Part shown: positions 1-8,677 of the stretch, piece after piece
Layout: each line of letters opens with the position of its first letter
Position numbering within the stretch: position 1 is the stretch's first letter
The notes under the pieces: model-generated
The model's database searches: none
The model's input: only the letters and a program-made list of their open reading frames with translations
Told to the model about the DNA's origin: nothing
From: Flavobacteriia bacterium
GTDB taxonomy: Bacteria; Bacteroidota; Bacteroidia; Flavobacteriales_D; Crocinitomicaceae
Direction of reading: 5' to 3'
DNA: 34,992 bases
NCBI GenBank assembly: GCA_016178305.1
Contig: JACOTM010000055.1
Coordinates: forward strand, 1 to 34,992
Position numbers and translations under genes: made by a program

Positions 1-41
1 AATTGTATTTCTAAGTTATCGGATTGTTTTTCGTCTAGCAT
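1..41 (-). CDS. Possible 5' end of a gene cut by the window edge
   Basis: On the minus strand an ATG at 41-39 opens a frame of 13 codons (MLDEKQSDNLEIQ) that runs off the left end without a stop. It lies 37 bases downstream of the stop of the GNAT gene on the same strand, so it could be the next gene of that unit. The hydrophilic start is plausible for a cytoplasmic protein, but thirteen codons cannot identify a family and the frame could be chance. Confidence 0.3.
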   Translation of the reverse strand, partial: MLDEKQSDNLEIQ

Positions 42-78
42 TTCTTTTTTGTATTTATGTAATAAATGAAAGTATAAT

Positions 79-594
79 TTAAAGTAAAATAGGATTTAAT
101 TTTTTTTCGTAAAGATTGTTTAAAGAATGTGGCATTTGAATTTCTCCAACTTTGATAAAATCTTGCTTTTCATAATAGTTACACAACCAGTTGTTTGCAG
201 CATTACAATCGAGGCGTAATAAGTTGATTTGATCGGAAATCACTTCTCTTTCAATCATTTTTATGACTTTGTTTCCTATATTCAAACCTGAAAATTTTTT
301 CTTGATTACCAAAGAATGAATATATCTTGCCTCTACATTTTGTTTACCCCAATACAATTCGTCTGTGAAGGATAAACGAAACATTCCAATTACTTCAAAT
401 GTTTCATTTTGAATGATGTAGAATTCGTCTTTGGAATATCCTTCTTCAATCCATAGTTTATTTTCTTTACTGGGATTTTGCCAAAACTGCCATTGATTTA
501 TTTTTTTGGATGCTAAATTTTGAGAGGCATGTTTTAATAGTTCAAAAATTAAATCGATATCAAATAAAGACGCTTTTTGGAATTGAATTTTCAT
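79..594 (-). CDS. GNAT-family N-acetyltransferase
   Basis: This 171-residue protein has the size and layout of a single-domain GCN5-related N-acetyltransferase, which moves an acetyl group from acetyl-CoA to an amine. The core is seen at about residues 86-117: a beta strand (ARYIHSLVI) followed by a loop and helix (KKFSGLNIGNKVIKMIE). This corresponds to the acetyl-CoA pyrophosphate loop, although the usual R/QxxGxG/A is degenerate here (KFSGLNIG). A later strand, LLRLDCNAAN, and a helix with NYYEKQDF match motif B. The substrate is unknown. A TAnnTTTG-type -7 box (TACTTTTG, minus strand, 616-609) lies 14 bases before the ATG. Confidence 0.8.
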   Translation of the reverse strand: MKIQFQKASLFDIDLIFELLKHASQNLASKKINQWQFWQNPSKENKLWIEEGYSKDEFYIIQNETFEVIGMFRLSFTDELYWGKQNVEARYIHSLVIKKKFSGLNIGNKVIKMIEREVISDQINLLRLDCNAANNWLCNYYEKQDFIKVGEIQMPHSLNNLYEKKLNPILL

Positions 595-861
595 ACACTT
601 GTTTTTATCAAAAGTAAAAAAAGTTCATGGTATTTTAATAAATGGTCAAAGAATCCTTAAATACTGTTCTTTATTGTGTCGATTTGTTAATAAATTGATA
701 AATAATTGAAATGTCTTTTATTTTGAATTAATTTTAGAATTACATTAATTAGAGTCAGTTTTGAGTTTATTTTTTTGATTTTTTATTTCATCGAAAAATA
801 AGTCAGATCAAATTTAAAATTTAAAGCAGATTCTTAATAATGGCACAATAATTGAAATCTG

Positions 862-869
862 TAATTTTG
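862..869 (+). promoter_or_regulatory. Candidate -7 promoter box for the VWD gene
   Basis: TAATTTTG matches the Bacteroidota -7 consensus TAnnTTTG and lies 15 bases before the ATG. I find no TTG at the usual 17-23 base spacing upstream, so only half of the promoter is supported. Confidence 0.35.
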
Positions 870-884
870 AAAAATTGAAAAGTT

Positions 885-2549
885 ATGAAAACAAGATTTT
901 TACAAATAAATTTTATCTTTTGTTTTTTAAGTTTAAATGTTACTTATGCACAAGATGAATTATTCATACGAGAATATGAACCAATCTCCAAAGAAATTAA
1001 TAATTGGGATGAAGTAAGAGGTGCTTGGCTGGCAAACAGTATTGTTGCAATGGCTTTTGATAAACCAGTTGCTACTCGGAACTTTCCAGAGGCATTTACA
1101 CCTTATGAATTAATGACAATGATGCCTAGTGTGGAAAAAGAAAAAATTACAGCCTTGGTAAATGAGCGAAGAAACAATCCTAATAATGCTTCAAATATTC
1201 AACTTTGGACTTTTATAGCGGAATTTTTTTCAAGATCTACATGTCAATCATCAAATGGTCGATCTCATGGAGATCCTCATTTTTCTTCCTTTGATGGGAA
1301 TTCTTTTTCGTTACAATCAGTTGGAGAATTTACATTAGCAAAATCTAAAACAGGGTATGTGAACATTCAAGCGAGACAATCTGCAAGTGGAGAAGATTTT
1401 TCATTAAATTCAGCTGTCGCAATGAATGTTGGTGGAGATCGATTGTGTGTGTATGCAAATGAAAAACCAGATTCTGATATTTCAACTCCTTTACGTTTAA
1501 ATGGCCAACCTATTCGTGTTGTTTCCTCTACTTATTTTTTACCACATGGAGGAACGATAAGAAGTAAAGGAAATGAATATGTTGTTACTTGGCCGACAGG
1601 AGAAAAAGTATCTCTTCAAATGAATTTAACCCGGTTGAGTACGATTAATATTTCAACATTTATTTTTCCATGTGTAATGGGTGGATATGAGGGATTATTG
1701 GGGAATGCAAATGGTACGCCTAAGGATGATTTAAATGTAAATGGAAGAAATAATCAGGGAGATTTATATGCTTCGATGTCCAAATTTGGAACAGTTTTCG
1801 ATAATGGACAGATGAATGATGCTAATAACAGAGCAGAAAAAGATTATTTAGATCGATTAACAAAAGAATTTGGAAATAGTTGGAGAATAACTGATTTTAC
1901 AACTTTATTCGATTATGCTCCAGGTCATAATACGGCTTCTTATACAGATTACTTGTTTCCTCAAGTACACAGAACAATTGGAGATTTAAGTCAAAATCAA
2001 AGAACAAAAGCTCAAAAAAAATGTGAAGCCGAAGGTATTTCAGGAGCAGATTTAAGAGGATGTATTTATGATAATGCTTATTTAGAAATTCCGCCAACTC
2101 CTAGACCTACTGTAGATGATCCAACTACTGGAGTTGTGTTACATAAATTACCAAAAGAGGAAATGAAACCTATTGTTGTGCCTGTTACAACTCCGAATAA
2201 TAATACTTCAATAGCTCCTCCTACACAGGTACTAAATTCTGATAATTCAAAAGATGGTGGAAATACCTCAAAGCCAGCAACTCAAACAATCTCGAATGAT
2301 AAACCTGTTGTTATTGGGGAAAGCAAAGAAAATATTCCAGCTCCAAAACCTACTTATGAGACTAAGCCGGTAGAAGCTCCTAAAACAAACCCAACAATAT
2401 TTAAAGGTAATACTAATTCAATTCCTGTAAATAAACCTTTACCTGTTGAAAAGCCCGCTCCTGTTGAAAAGCCTGCTCCAGTTTTAAAACCGAGCGGTAC
2501 AACTCCAGCACCAGCTTCAACTCCGATAATTTTGAAAAAAGGAGGATAG
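885..2549 (+). CDS. Secreted von Willebrand factor D-domain protein with proline-rich tail
   Basis: This 554-residue protein starts with a signal peptide (about residues 1-22, cleavage after VTYA). Residues of about 125-310 carry a VWFD domain, recognised by SHGDPHFSSFDGNSFSLQ followed by VGEFTLAKS, and later by GLLGNANGTPKDD, the usual VWD calcium/turn segment. A short downstream module, KCEAEGISGADLRGCIYDNA, is often seen after bacterial VWD domains. From about residue 400 the chain is low-complexity, rich in P, T, K and N, with imperfect PVEKPAPVEKPAPV repeats. No C-terminal sorting signal of type IX secretion is evident. The role is probably extracellular or surface-associated, but the ligand is unknown. 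A terminator hairpin follows directly, so the gene seems monocistronic. Confidence 0.8.
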   Translation: MKTRFLQINFIFCFLSLNVTYAQDELFIREYEPISKEINNWDEVRGAWLANSIVAMAFDKPVATRNFPEAFTPYELMTMMPSVEKEKITALVNERRNNPNNASNIQLWTFIAEFFSRSTCQSSNGRSHGDPHFSSFDGNSFSLQSVGEFTLAKSKTGYVNIQARQSASGEDFSLNSAVAMNVGGDRLCVYANEKPDSDISTPLRLNGQPIRVVSSTYFLPHGGTIRSKGNEYVVTWPTGEKVSLQMNLTRLSTINISTFIFPCVMGGYEGLLGNANGTPKDDLNVNGRNNQGDLYASMSKFGTVFDNGQMNDANNRAEKDYLDRLTKEFGNSWRITDFTTLFDYAPGHNTASYTDYLFPQVHRTIGDLSQNQRTKAQKKCEAEGISGADLRGCIYDNAYLEIPPTPRPTVDDPTTGVVLHKLPKEEMKPIVVPVTTPNNNTSIAPPTQVLNSDNSKDGGNTSKPATQTISNDKPVVIGESKENIPAPKPTYETKPVEAPKTNPTIFKGNTNSIPVNKPLPVEKPAPVEKPAPVLKPSGTTPAPASTPIILKKGG

Positions 2550-2573
2550 TTCGAGAAAATGTATTTGGAAAGA

Positions 2574-2604
2574 GGTTGTCAATGTTAAGATAGCCTTTTT
2601 TTTT
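2574..2604 (+). terminator. Rho-independent terminator after the VWD gene
   Basis: GGTTGTC (2574-2580) can pair with GATAGCC (2589-2595) over seven pairs, two of them G-U, around an eight-base loop. Nine T residues follow at once (2596-2604). It lies 25 bases after the stop codon. Confidence 0.7.
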
Positions 2605-2611
2605 GTATTTA

Positions 2612-3148
2612 CTATTCGATTTTTTTTGCTTTTGAAATTTTTATTTCTTCACATTCACATATTGTTATATCCGAATTTGTTTCAATACATTCTTTAATAT
2701 CATTTATTTCTTCTTGTGATAATTCTTCACGTGACTTGATTTTATAGACCATATTGGCAGTGTTTGATGCCAGAATAAGCGTATATTTTAATAGTTTATT
2801 TTTAGAAATAGTTAATAAACTTTCTGTTTTTTTATATCTAAAATCATCAATGTGTAATTTGAAAAGCGTGTACTTAGTCTTTAAGTAGATTAATCCTAAA
2901 GTATCTGTATATAAATTGATTACCGTGTCTTTGTTTGATAATTGTATTTCAAGATTTTGAATGGTACAGTTTTCTGAATCGTAAAATTTAAGTATTAAAT
3001 TTGTCTCGTCAATTAATATTAATGTGTCAACTATTAATTGATTGTTTGCTTTTTCAAAATAAGGATAAACTTCATAAGAATATCGAAGTTTAGAACGTTG
3101 TCCAAAACATATTGAAGGAAATAAAAAAATGATAATATATTTATACAT
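2612..3148 (-). CDS. Exported protein of unknown function
   Basis: I do not recognise this 178-residue protein. It begins with a signal peptide (MYKYIIIFLFPSICFG, cleavage near residue 16). The mature part is rich in short beta-strand-like stretches, such as LILIDETNLILKFYDSENC and DTLGLIYLKTKYTLFKLHID. These resemble the secreted carboxypeptidase-regulatory-like beta-sandwich proteins of flavobacteria, but this is only an impression. The C-terminus contains CIETNSDITICECEE, a small cysteine cluster. It converges with the VWD gene across the terminator at 2574-2604 and stands alone on the minus strand. Confidence 0.65.
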   Translation of the reverse strand: MYKYIIIFLFPSICFGQRSKLRYSYEVYPYFEKANNQLIVDTLILIDETNLILKFYDSENCTIQNLEIQLSNKDTVINLYTDTLGLIYLKTKYTLFKLHIDDFRYKKTESLLTISKNKLLKYTLILASNTANMVYKIKSREELSQEEINDIKECIETNSDITICECEEIKISKAKKIE

Positions 3149-3202
3149 AATACAAACCTCTCTATTACTTACATTTTTTTAAACGAAAGGTTACAATTTT
3201 GT

Positions 3203-3934
3203 TTAAAATTTCTCAAAGGCGCCCAATCCAAACAATGCAAAATCATATTTGGAAGGATCAAAACTGTTGAATTCTCTGAGGTGTGCCATGATTTCTTCTA
3301 AGGTCTTCCCATCATTTTGTTTTCTAGTAATTAATTCTAATTTTCGACCAACATTTGCCGTATGTACATCAAGTGGAATTGAAAGTTCGCTCATAGCAAT
3401 TGTATTCCAAATACCAAAATCAACCCCTTTGTCATCTTTTCGACACATCCATCTTAGGAACATGTTCAGTCGTTTAGCTGCTGAATTTCCTGCTGGATTC
3501 GAGATGTGTTTTTCAGAACGCTGTTCATGAAACGTTTCTAAGAATTCTTTTCTAAATTGTATAATTCTTCCTTGAGATCCGAAGATAGTAGAGTGGGGTG
3601 AAAAAGCTTTCTCAAGTCCGCCTTTTTGGTAAATATTTTTTAAACTCCGAAAGAAAAAATCAAGATCAAAAGTATTAAACGTACGATGAACGAAATGTAA
3701 ATCTTTTGCAGAAGAATCGCTATAATTTTGGATAAATTCAAATGGAGAATTTTCCATGATTTCAATCAGCTTTTCTCCATTTTTGATAATACTTGTACGA
3801 TTTCCCCAAGCTATCGTAGCAACTAAAAAAGCAATAATTTCAATATCTTCTTTTTTTGAAAAGCGATGTGGCAACTGAATTGGATCTGTTTGAATAAAAT
3901 CAGTTTCTATCCGCCATATTGGCAAGTGTTTCAT
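3203..3934 (-). CDS. DUF2400 / TIGR02757 family protein, apparently N-terminally remodelled
   Basis: Family recognised from [77 protein letters not shown] and [14 protein letters not shown]. The pattern resembles helix-hairpin-helix DNA glycosylase folds, but the function is unproven. I chose the ATG at 3934 (243 residues). A start at 3982 in the same frame is possible but lies deeper inside the lolD-like gene. Family members normally have about 20 residues before the F-I-x-x-DPIQ segment that begin near the start codon. Here that stretch ([11 protein letters not shown]) is an out-of-frame reading of the end of the neighbouring ABC gene, so the native start seems lost (see findings). Confidence 0.85.
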   Translation of the reverse strand: MKHLPIWRIETDFIQTDPIQLPHRFSKKEDIEIIAFLVATIAWGNRTSIIKNGEKLIEIMENSPFEFIQNYSDSSAKDLHFVHRTFNTFDLDFFFRSLKNIYQKGGLEKAFSPHSTIFGSQGRIIQFRKEFLETFHEQRSEKHISNPAGNSAAKRLNMFLRWMCRKDDKGVDFGIWNTIAMSELSIPLDVHTANVGRKLELITRKQNDGKTLEEIMAHLREFNSFDPSKYDFALFGLGAFEKF

Positions 3935-4523
3935 TATGAGTAACAATAACGAACGTTTGATTAAATTCTTGACGTAAGTCAAAAAATAATTGGTGTAATT
4001 CTTTCGAATTTTGAGTGTCTAAATTGCCAGAAGGTTCATCCGCAAAAATAATTTTTGGATTGTTTATTAGTGAACGAGCAACGGCAACTCTCTGTTGTTC
4101 ACCACCTGAAAGTTGACTTGGTTTATGTTCAGCTCTTTCAGCTAATCCTAAAATACTTAATATTTTAATTGCTTCTTTTTTTGCATCAACCATGTTTGCA
4201 CCTTTGATTAATGCCGGTAAACATACATTTTCAATAGCGGTAAATTCAGGTAATAATTGATGAAATTGGAATATAAATCCAATATTTGAATTTCTAAATT
4301 CTGAAAGTTTTTTTGCAGAAAGCAAAAAAGGTTCCGTTCCATCAATTGAGAAAAAACCTTTATCTGGGCGGTCTAATGTACCTAAAATTTGAAGTAATGT
4401 AGTTTTACCAGCACCTGAAGAACCTACAATAGAAACGATTTCTCCTTTTGAAATTTCTAAGTCGATTCCTTTCAAAATTTGAAGAGAATCATACGATTTT
4501 GTCAATCCTTTTGATGAAAGCAT
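3900..4523 (-). CDS. lolD: LolD-like ABC transporter ATP-binding protein, short at the C-terminus
   Basis: This 207-residue ATPase belongs to the LolD/MacB/FtsE subfamily, which powers lipoprotein release or related envelope transport from the inner membrane. It has Walker [10 protein letters not shown] at residues 34-42, Q-loop Q86, signature LSGGEQQ at 138-144, Walker B IIFADE at 158-163 and the switch histidine in VTHNE (H196). The reading frame ends at MADRN. Relatives usually continue with a strand of about ten residues (K-L-x-M-K-D-G-x-I type), so the tail seems cut. The start codon overlaps the ribBA stop (TAATG), showing translational coupling. A LolC/E permease partner is not in the window, so the exact substrate is uncertain. 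Confidence 0.85.
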   Translation of the reverse strand: MLSSKGLTKSYDSLQILKGIDLEISKGEIVSIVGSSGAGKTTLLQILGTLDRPDKGFFSIDGTEPFLLSAKKLSEFRNSNIGFIFQFHQLLPEFTAIENVCLPALIKGANMVDAKKEAIKILSILGLAERAEHKPSQLSGGEQQRVAVARSLINNPKIIFADEPSGNLDTQNSKELHQLFFDLRQEFNQTFVIVTHNETLANMADRN

Positions 4524-5737
4524 TATTTTTTCATTTTTAATGAATGCCCCATTTTGTCTCTTTTTGTCTCTAAATAACTAACATTATGAATGTTACTATC
4601 GATTTCAAGCGCTACATTTTCAACGATTTCTAAACCGTAACCGATTAAACCAGTTCTTTTGGTAGGATTATTCGACATTAAGCGAATTTTTGAAATGCCT
4701 AAATCACGAATAATTTGAGCTCCAATTCCATAATCTCGTTCATCCATTTTGAAACCTAATTTTAAATTAGCTTCAACGGTATCATAACCTTCTTCTTGAA
4801 GTTTATAAGCTTTTAATTTATTTACAAGACCAATTCCACGACCTTCTTGATTCATATAGACAATAACGCCTCTACCTTCTTTTTCAATGATTTCCATTGC
4901 TTTATGAAGTTGAGGACCGCAATCACATCTACAAGATCCAAAAATATCACCTGTCATACAAGATGAATGAACACGTACTAAAATAGGCTCTTCTTTTTTC
5001 CATTCACCTTTCACTAACGCTAAATGTTCTTGACCAGAATTTTTTTCTTTGTAAGCATATAAATTAAAATCACCCCAAACAGTTGGCATTTTTACATCTA
5101 CCAATTTATCGATAAGTGATTCATTTTTAATTCTATATTCAATTAAATCTTCAATCGTAATAATCTTTAAATCGAATTTTTTAGCGATTTCAACTAATTC
5201 AGGTAAACGTGCCATTGTTCCGTCTTCATTCAAGATTTCAACAATTACACCAGCAGGTTCAAATCCTGACATTCTCGCTAAATCTACAGCTGCCTCAGTA
5301 TGACCAGCACGACGTAAAACACCACCTTTTTTGGCTCTTAATGGGAAAATATGACCTGGTTTTCCTAATTCGGAAGGATGAATTTTAGGATCGATTAAAG
5401 CTTGAATTGTTTTCGAACGATCGCTTGCTGAAATGCCAGTTGAACAGCCATGTCCGTTTAAATCGACAGAAACCGTAAAAGCCGTTTCATAAACAGCAGA
5501 ATTTGACTTAACCATCAATTCCAAACCTAATTCGTCGCAACGTTCTTCAGGAAGTGGTGCGCAAATTAAACCACGACCATGAGTCGCCATAAAGTTTACG
5601 ATTTCAGGTGTTACATTTCTAGCTGCAGTTAAAAAATCACCTTCGTTTTCACGATCTTCATCGTCAACTACAATGATTACTTTACCATTTTTTATTTCTT
5701 CGATTGCTTCTTCAATCGTATTTAATTTAAATTCCAT
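4523..5737 (-). CDS. ribBA: Bifunctional DHBP synthase / GTP cyclohydrolase II
   Basis: This 404-residue fusion catalyses two entry steps of riboflavin synthesis: ribulose 5-phosphate to 3,4-dihydroxy-2-butanone 4-phosphate, and GTP to the diaminopyrimidine intermediate. The N-terminal RibB half (about 1-200) has the acidic [10 protein letters not shown] loop (25-34), [11 protein letters not shown] and [13 protein letters not shown], and the conserved [11 protein letters not shown]. The C-terminal RibA half has zinc cysteines C260, C271 and C273 (pattern C-x10-C-x-C) and the QEGRGIGL segment at 297-304. Length is typical. It leads a minus-strand unit ribBA, lolD-like, DUF2400 with overlapping starts. 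No FMN riboswitch is visible in the leader. Confidence 0.96.
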   Translation of the reverse strand: MEFKLNTIEEAIEEIKNGKVIIVVDDEDRENEGDFLTAARNVTPEIVNFMATHGRGLICAPLPEERCDELGLELMVKSNSAVYETAFTVSVDLNGHGCSTGISASDRSKTIQALIDPKIHPSELGKPGHIFPLRAKKGGVLRRAGHTEAAVDLARMSGFEPAGVIVEILNEDGTMARLPELVEIAKKFDLKIITIEDLIEYRIKNESLIDKLVDVKMPTVWGDFNLYAYKEKNSGQEHLALVKGEWKKEEPILVRVHSSCMTGDIFGSCRCDCGPQLHKAMEIIEKEGRGVIVYMNQEGRGIGLVNKLKAYKLQEEGYDTVEANLKLGFKMDERDYGIGAQIIRDLGISKIRLMSNNPTKRTGLIGYGLEIVENVALEIDSNIHNVSYLETKRDKMGHSLKMKK

Positions 5738-5756
5738 CGCTCTATAAGAATATAAA

Positions 5757-5764
5757 CAAAGTTA
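5757..5764 (-). promoter_or_regulatory. Candidate -7 box for the ribBA operon
   Basis: On the minus strand this reads TAACTTTG, matching TAnnTTTG, 19 bases before the ribBA ATG. A TTG at consensus spacing is not seen. Confidence 0.4.
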
Positions 5765-5798
5765 ATTCAAAAAAATGGGTTTAGATATGTTTTTTAAA

Positions 5799-5852
5799 TT
5801 TATTTCCCCTTGTTGGTATGCGATTAATCGCATACCAACAAGGGGAAATAAA
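5799..5852. repeat. Perfect 54-bp palindrome, candidate murB terminator
   Basis: Each arm is 27 bases (5799-5825 and 5826-5852) and the two arms are exact reverse complements with no spacer. The centre is CGATTAATCG and the outer part TTTATTTCCCC. It lies 8 bases after the murB stop and about 60 bases before ribBA, so in RNA it would fold into a very strong hairpin between the two genes. The A/T-rich ends could serve as a terminator in either direction, but a clean T-tail is weak on the minus strand. Confidence 0.9.
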
Positions 5853-5860
5853 AACATCTA

Positions 5861-6871
5861 TTAAAGAATATTCACTTCTCTTTCCAAGATGATTCCAAAT
5901 TTATCTTCAACATCTTTAATAATTGCTGTTGATAAATTGTAAATTTCAGATCCAGTTGCACCGTTATAGTTAACTAAAACTAATGCTTGTAGTTTATGAA
6001 CCCCATAATGACCCAATGTTTTTCCTTTATACCCACATTGTTCAATTAACCAACCTGCAGCAATTTTTTTCCCTTTATTTTCAGCCGGATAGTTCGGTAT
6101 AGTGGGGAATTCAATAATTAATTTATCAAAAAGTTCTTTAGAAATTACAGGGTTTTTAAAGAAACTACCAGCATTTCCAATCTCTTTGGGATTTGGTAAT
6201 TTACTAGACCGTATATTGATTACGGCCTGACTCACATCTTTAATCGAAGGAGTTGAAATATTCATTTCTTTTAATTCACTTTCAATCGCACCGTAAGATG
6301 TATTTACTTTTGGAGCTGAAAGAGAAAGTTTATAAGAAACCGATATGATGACATATTGACCTTTGTATTTTCTTTTAAAAACACTTTCGCGGTATCCAAA
6401 TTCACATTCTTCTTTCGAAAAAGTATGAATTTCTCCTGTTGGGATATGATACGCTTCAACCGATTCGAAAACATCTTTGATTTCAACACCATAAGCACCG
6501 ATATTTTGCATTGGACTCGCACCAACACTTCCAGGAATTAAAGAAAGATTTTCAACACCTGAAAAATTATTTTCGATACATTTTAGAACGAATTCATGCC
6601 AAACTTCGCCAGCGCCAGCTTTTACAATGACAGAATCCCCATCGTTTTTTGTAACCTCAAAACCTTTGATTTCATTAATCAATGTCAAACCATCAAAGTT
6701 TTTGGTTAGAAGAATATTACTTCCACCTCCCAAAATGAGTAACTCTTTTTCTTTATTTGAAGTTAGAATTTGGTTCAATTCTTCAACAGACGAAAAACGT
6801 CCGAAATATCGCGTACTCGCTTCAATTCCAAACGTATTAAAAGGCTTTAAACTGATGTTTTCTTGTATCAT
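5861..6871 (-). CDS. murB: UDP-N-acetylenolpyruvoylglucosamine reductase
   Basis: This 336-residue flavoenzyme reduces UDP-GlcNAc-enolpyruvate to UDP-MurNAc with NADPH, in the cytoplasmic phase of peptidoglycan synthesis. The FAD-binding segment is LGGGSNILL (47-55), followed by IPGSVGASPMQNIGAYG (112-128). The type I signature YRESVFK is at 160-166. The catalytic serine is in GNAGSFFKNP (S236), and AAGWLIEQCGYKG with GHYGVHKLQALVLVN completes the substrate domain. This is the E. coli-like type with the extra Tyr loop. The ATG is only 4 bases from a strong -7 box, so the mRNA may be leaderless. Confidence 0.97.
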   Translation of the reverse strand: MIQENISLKPFNTFGIEASTRYFGRFSSVEELNQILTSNKEKELLILGGGSNILLTKNFDGLTLINEIKGFEVTKNDGDSVIVKAGAGEVWHEFVLKCIENNFSGVENLSLIPGSVGASPMQNIGAYGVEIKDVFESVEAYHIPTGEIHTFSKEECEFGYRESVFKRKYKGQYVIISVSYKLSLSAPKVNTSYGAIESELKEMNISTPSIKDVSQAVINIRSSKLPNPKEIGNAGSFFKNPVISKELFDKLIIEFPTIPNYPAENKGKKIAAGWLIEQCGYKGKTLGHYGVHKLQALVLVNYNGATGSEIYNLSTAIIKDVEDKFGIILEREVNIL

Positions 6872-6875
6872 GATT

Positions 6876-6904
6876 CAAAGTTAGTATTTTTAATAATTGT
6901 ACAA
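6876..6904 (-). promoter_or_regulatory. Promoter of murB
   Basis: Read on the minus strand, TTG (6904-6902), an 18-base spacer and TAACTTTG (6883-6876) match the Bacteroidota promoter TTG-N17-23-TAnnTTTG. Only four bases separate the -7 box from the ATG, which predicts transcription starting at or next to the start codon. Confidence 0.6.
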
Positions 6905-6914
6905 TCGTTATCAT

Positions 6915-6950
6915 TTAAAAGTTAAAAGTTAAAAGTTAAAAGTTAAAAAG
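6915..6950. repeat. Heptamer tandem repeat TTAAAAG
   Basis: TTAAAAG is repeated four times without change (6915-6942), then a fifth copy with one extra A (6943-6950). It lies in the 145-base gap between divergent murB and the thioesterase gene, just upstream of the murB promoter. Confidence 0.9.
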
Positions 6951-7016
6951 CTATTAGCTACCAATTATCAAGTCTCAACTTTCAATTATCAATTATTATT
7001 ATTTATTTTTACGTTT

Positions 7017-7439
7017 ATGCAATTTCGAAAAATAGATTTAGACACAATTAACGCTTTTAATAAAGGTACTTTGATGGAAACATTGGGTATTCAATGCGTT
7101 GAAATAGGAGAGGATTATATCGTTTCTACGATGCCTGTAAATTCTACGACACATCAACCAATGGGCTTGTTGCATGGTGGAGCTAGTGCGGCTTTGATTG
7201 AAAGTATTGGCTCGATGGGTTCAACTTTATTGATTGATTTATCAAAAGAAGCACCTGTAGGATTAGAGATTAATGCAAATCATATTGGTGGTATAAAAAG
7301 TGGTTTGGTAAGAGGTGTTGGAAAAATTGTTCATGCAGGGAAAAAAACACATGTTTGGCAAGTAGATATTTTCGATGATGCAACAAATAAGTTGATTTGT
7401 ACGGGACGATTAACCGTAATGATTATTGAAAGAAAATAA
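7017..7439 (+). CDS. Hotdog thioesterase, probable DHNA-CoA thioesterase
   Basis: This 140-residue PaaI/YdiI-type hotdog protein has the family core THQPMGLLHGGASAALIES. Gln47, His53 and Glu62 have the same spacing as the catalytic Q48/H54/E63 of E. coli YdiI (MenI), which hydrolyses 1,4-dihydroxy-2-naphthoyl-CoA. Its stop overlaps the start of menF (TAATG), and menD follows downstream. From this context I infer that it is the DHNA-CoA thioesterase of menaquinone synthesis. The alternative is a general acyl-CoA or phenylacetyl-CoA thioesterase. Confidence 0.85.
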   Translation: MQFRKIDLDTINAFNKGTLMETLGIQCVEIGEDYIVSTMPVNSTTHQPMGLLHGGASAALIESIGSMGSTLLIDLSKEAPVGLEINANHIGGIKSGLVRGVGKIVHAGKKTHVWQVDIFDDATNKLICTGRLTVMIIERK

Positions 7440-8407
7440 TGGCTGAAATTCTGAAATATCGTTTTCCAGATAAAGAAATCGTTGAACAAACAGGTTTTTT
7501 TAGAGAAATTGATTCTTCAAAAGAATTAAAAGGATTCATTATTTCAACATTTTTAAAAGATCGCTATTTTCAGTTCGCACCATTAGAAAATGGTAAAGGC
7601 GAGTTTTATTTTGATATTGAAAAACCTTATATCGTTAGTAAATCAGAATATTTGGCTGAAGCTTCTTCTTTTTTAGATTCATTTGAACGTTTAGGCATCA
7701 AAAAAGCGGTTTTTTCACGCGTTAAAATAGAAGAATTTGACCATCGTAAAACGGAAGATTTATTTCGTAAATTGTGTGAAATGTATCCGAAAGCGTTTGT
7801 TTATCTAATTTCAAGTGAATTATTTGGAACATGGATAGGAGCAACGCCTGAGATTTTGTTATTGGCTATTTCAGGGACTGGTTTTACAATCTCTCTAGCA
7901 GGAACACAGCCAATAATTGATGGAAAACCTTGGATAGAAAAAGAAATCATTGAACAGTCTTTGGTAACTGATTTTTTAGAGTCACAATTGCATTCTAAAG
8001 GAATTAAGCACATCGAAAAAAATGGACCTTATGATATTGAAGCTGGACCTGTAAAACATTTACGTACTGATTTTAGCTTTGATTTGGAGAATTTAAGTCC
8101 GATCGAAATAGCTAAACATATTCATCCGACTCCAGCGGTGAGTGGTTTACCACAAAAAGCAGCGATTGATTTAATTAATTTCAGGGAACCGCATGAACGT
8201 CAGTTGTATACAGGAATGATTGGAACGATTTCCGAAGAAAAATCTTCTTTGTATGTTAATTTACGTTGTTGTCAAATCCAAAAAGGACAAGTTTTTCTGT
8301 ATTTAGGTGGTGGTTTTACTCCAGATTCAAATCCTGAAGCAGAGTGGGAGGAGACTGAGAATAAGGCGAAGACGTTGTTGAGGGCGATTGCGGAAGTGAG
8401 TAATTAA
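7439..8407 (+). CDS. menF: Isochorismate synthase
   Basis: This 322-residue member of the chorismate-binding family converts chorismate to isochorismate, the first committed step of menaquinone synthesis. Family motifs seen: GATPEILL, the Mg/active-site segment HPTPAVSGLP, ERQLYTGMIG, and YLGGGFTPDSNPEAEWEETENKA at the C-terminus. It is shorter than E. coli MenF or EntC (about 390-430) because the N-terminal subdomain is reduced, which is usual for Bacteroidota. It overlaps the thioesterase by one base and is separated from menD by three other ORFs. Given menD nearby, menaquinone is a better guess than a siderophore role. Confidence 0.92.
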   Translation: MAEILKYRFPDKEIVEQTGFFREIDSSKELKGFIISTFLKDRYFQFAPLENGKGEFYFDIEKPYIVSKSEYLAEASSFLDSFERLGIKKAVFSRVKIEEFDHRKTEDLFRKLCEMYPKAFVYLISSELFGTWIGATPEILLLAISGTGFTISLAGTQPIIDGKPWIEKEIIEQSLVTDFLESQLHSKGIKHIEKNGPYDIEAGPVKHLRTDFSFDLENLSPIEIAKHIHPTPAVSGLPQKAAIDLINFREPHERQLYTGMIGTISEEKSSLYVNLRCCQIQKGQVFLYLGGGFTPDSNPEAEWEETENKAKTLLRAIAEVSN

Positions 8408-8420
8408 TTAATTTTGTTAG

Positions 8421-8618
8421 ATGAATTTGTTTAAATCATATAAGGCCTTGCCTAATGTTCAATCTGAAAAAATAGATAAATGCAATATTGAATTATTTCA
8501 GAAACATCAGGATTTAATAGAAGTTCGTTTATTGAATTATGAAAGTGGTAACACAAAATCATTTTCCTGGAATGAAGTTCGTGAAAATGCAAGAAAGGCT
8601 AATACTAAAACAATATAA
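8421..8618 (+). CDS. Small hypothetical protein
   Basis: This 65-residue ORF starts 13 bases after menF and runs with it. The product (MNLFKSYKALPNVQSEKID...) is hydrophilic, slightly basic, without a signal peptide or membrane segment. I do not recognise it. It is followed by the frameshifted membrane protein gene, so both may be a later insertion inside the men cluster. It could also be the remnant of a longer gene. Confidence 0.5.
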   Translation: MNLFKSYKALPNVQSEKIDKCNIELFQKHQDLIEVRLLNYESGNTKSFSWNEVRENARKANTKTI

Positions 8619-8677
8619 TAACAGGCTCTTTTTGGAGCGAATCAAGCTCAATTAACGAAAGGGAAAATAGTAAGAAT

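Noticed and set aside
1897-2097. 66-codon ORF on the minus strand inside the VWD gene
   Set aside because: It lies wholly inside a well supported gene, and its composition is that of a reverse shadow.
5738-5798. FMN riboswitch upstream of ribBA
   Set aside because: The 61-base leader is too short and has none of the RFN-element sequence blocks.
5799-5852. Palindrome as a XerCD dif site
   Set aside because: It is far longer than a 28-base dif site and fully symmetric, which dif sites are not.
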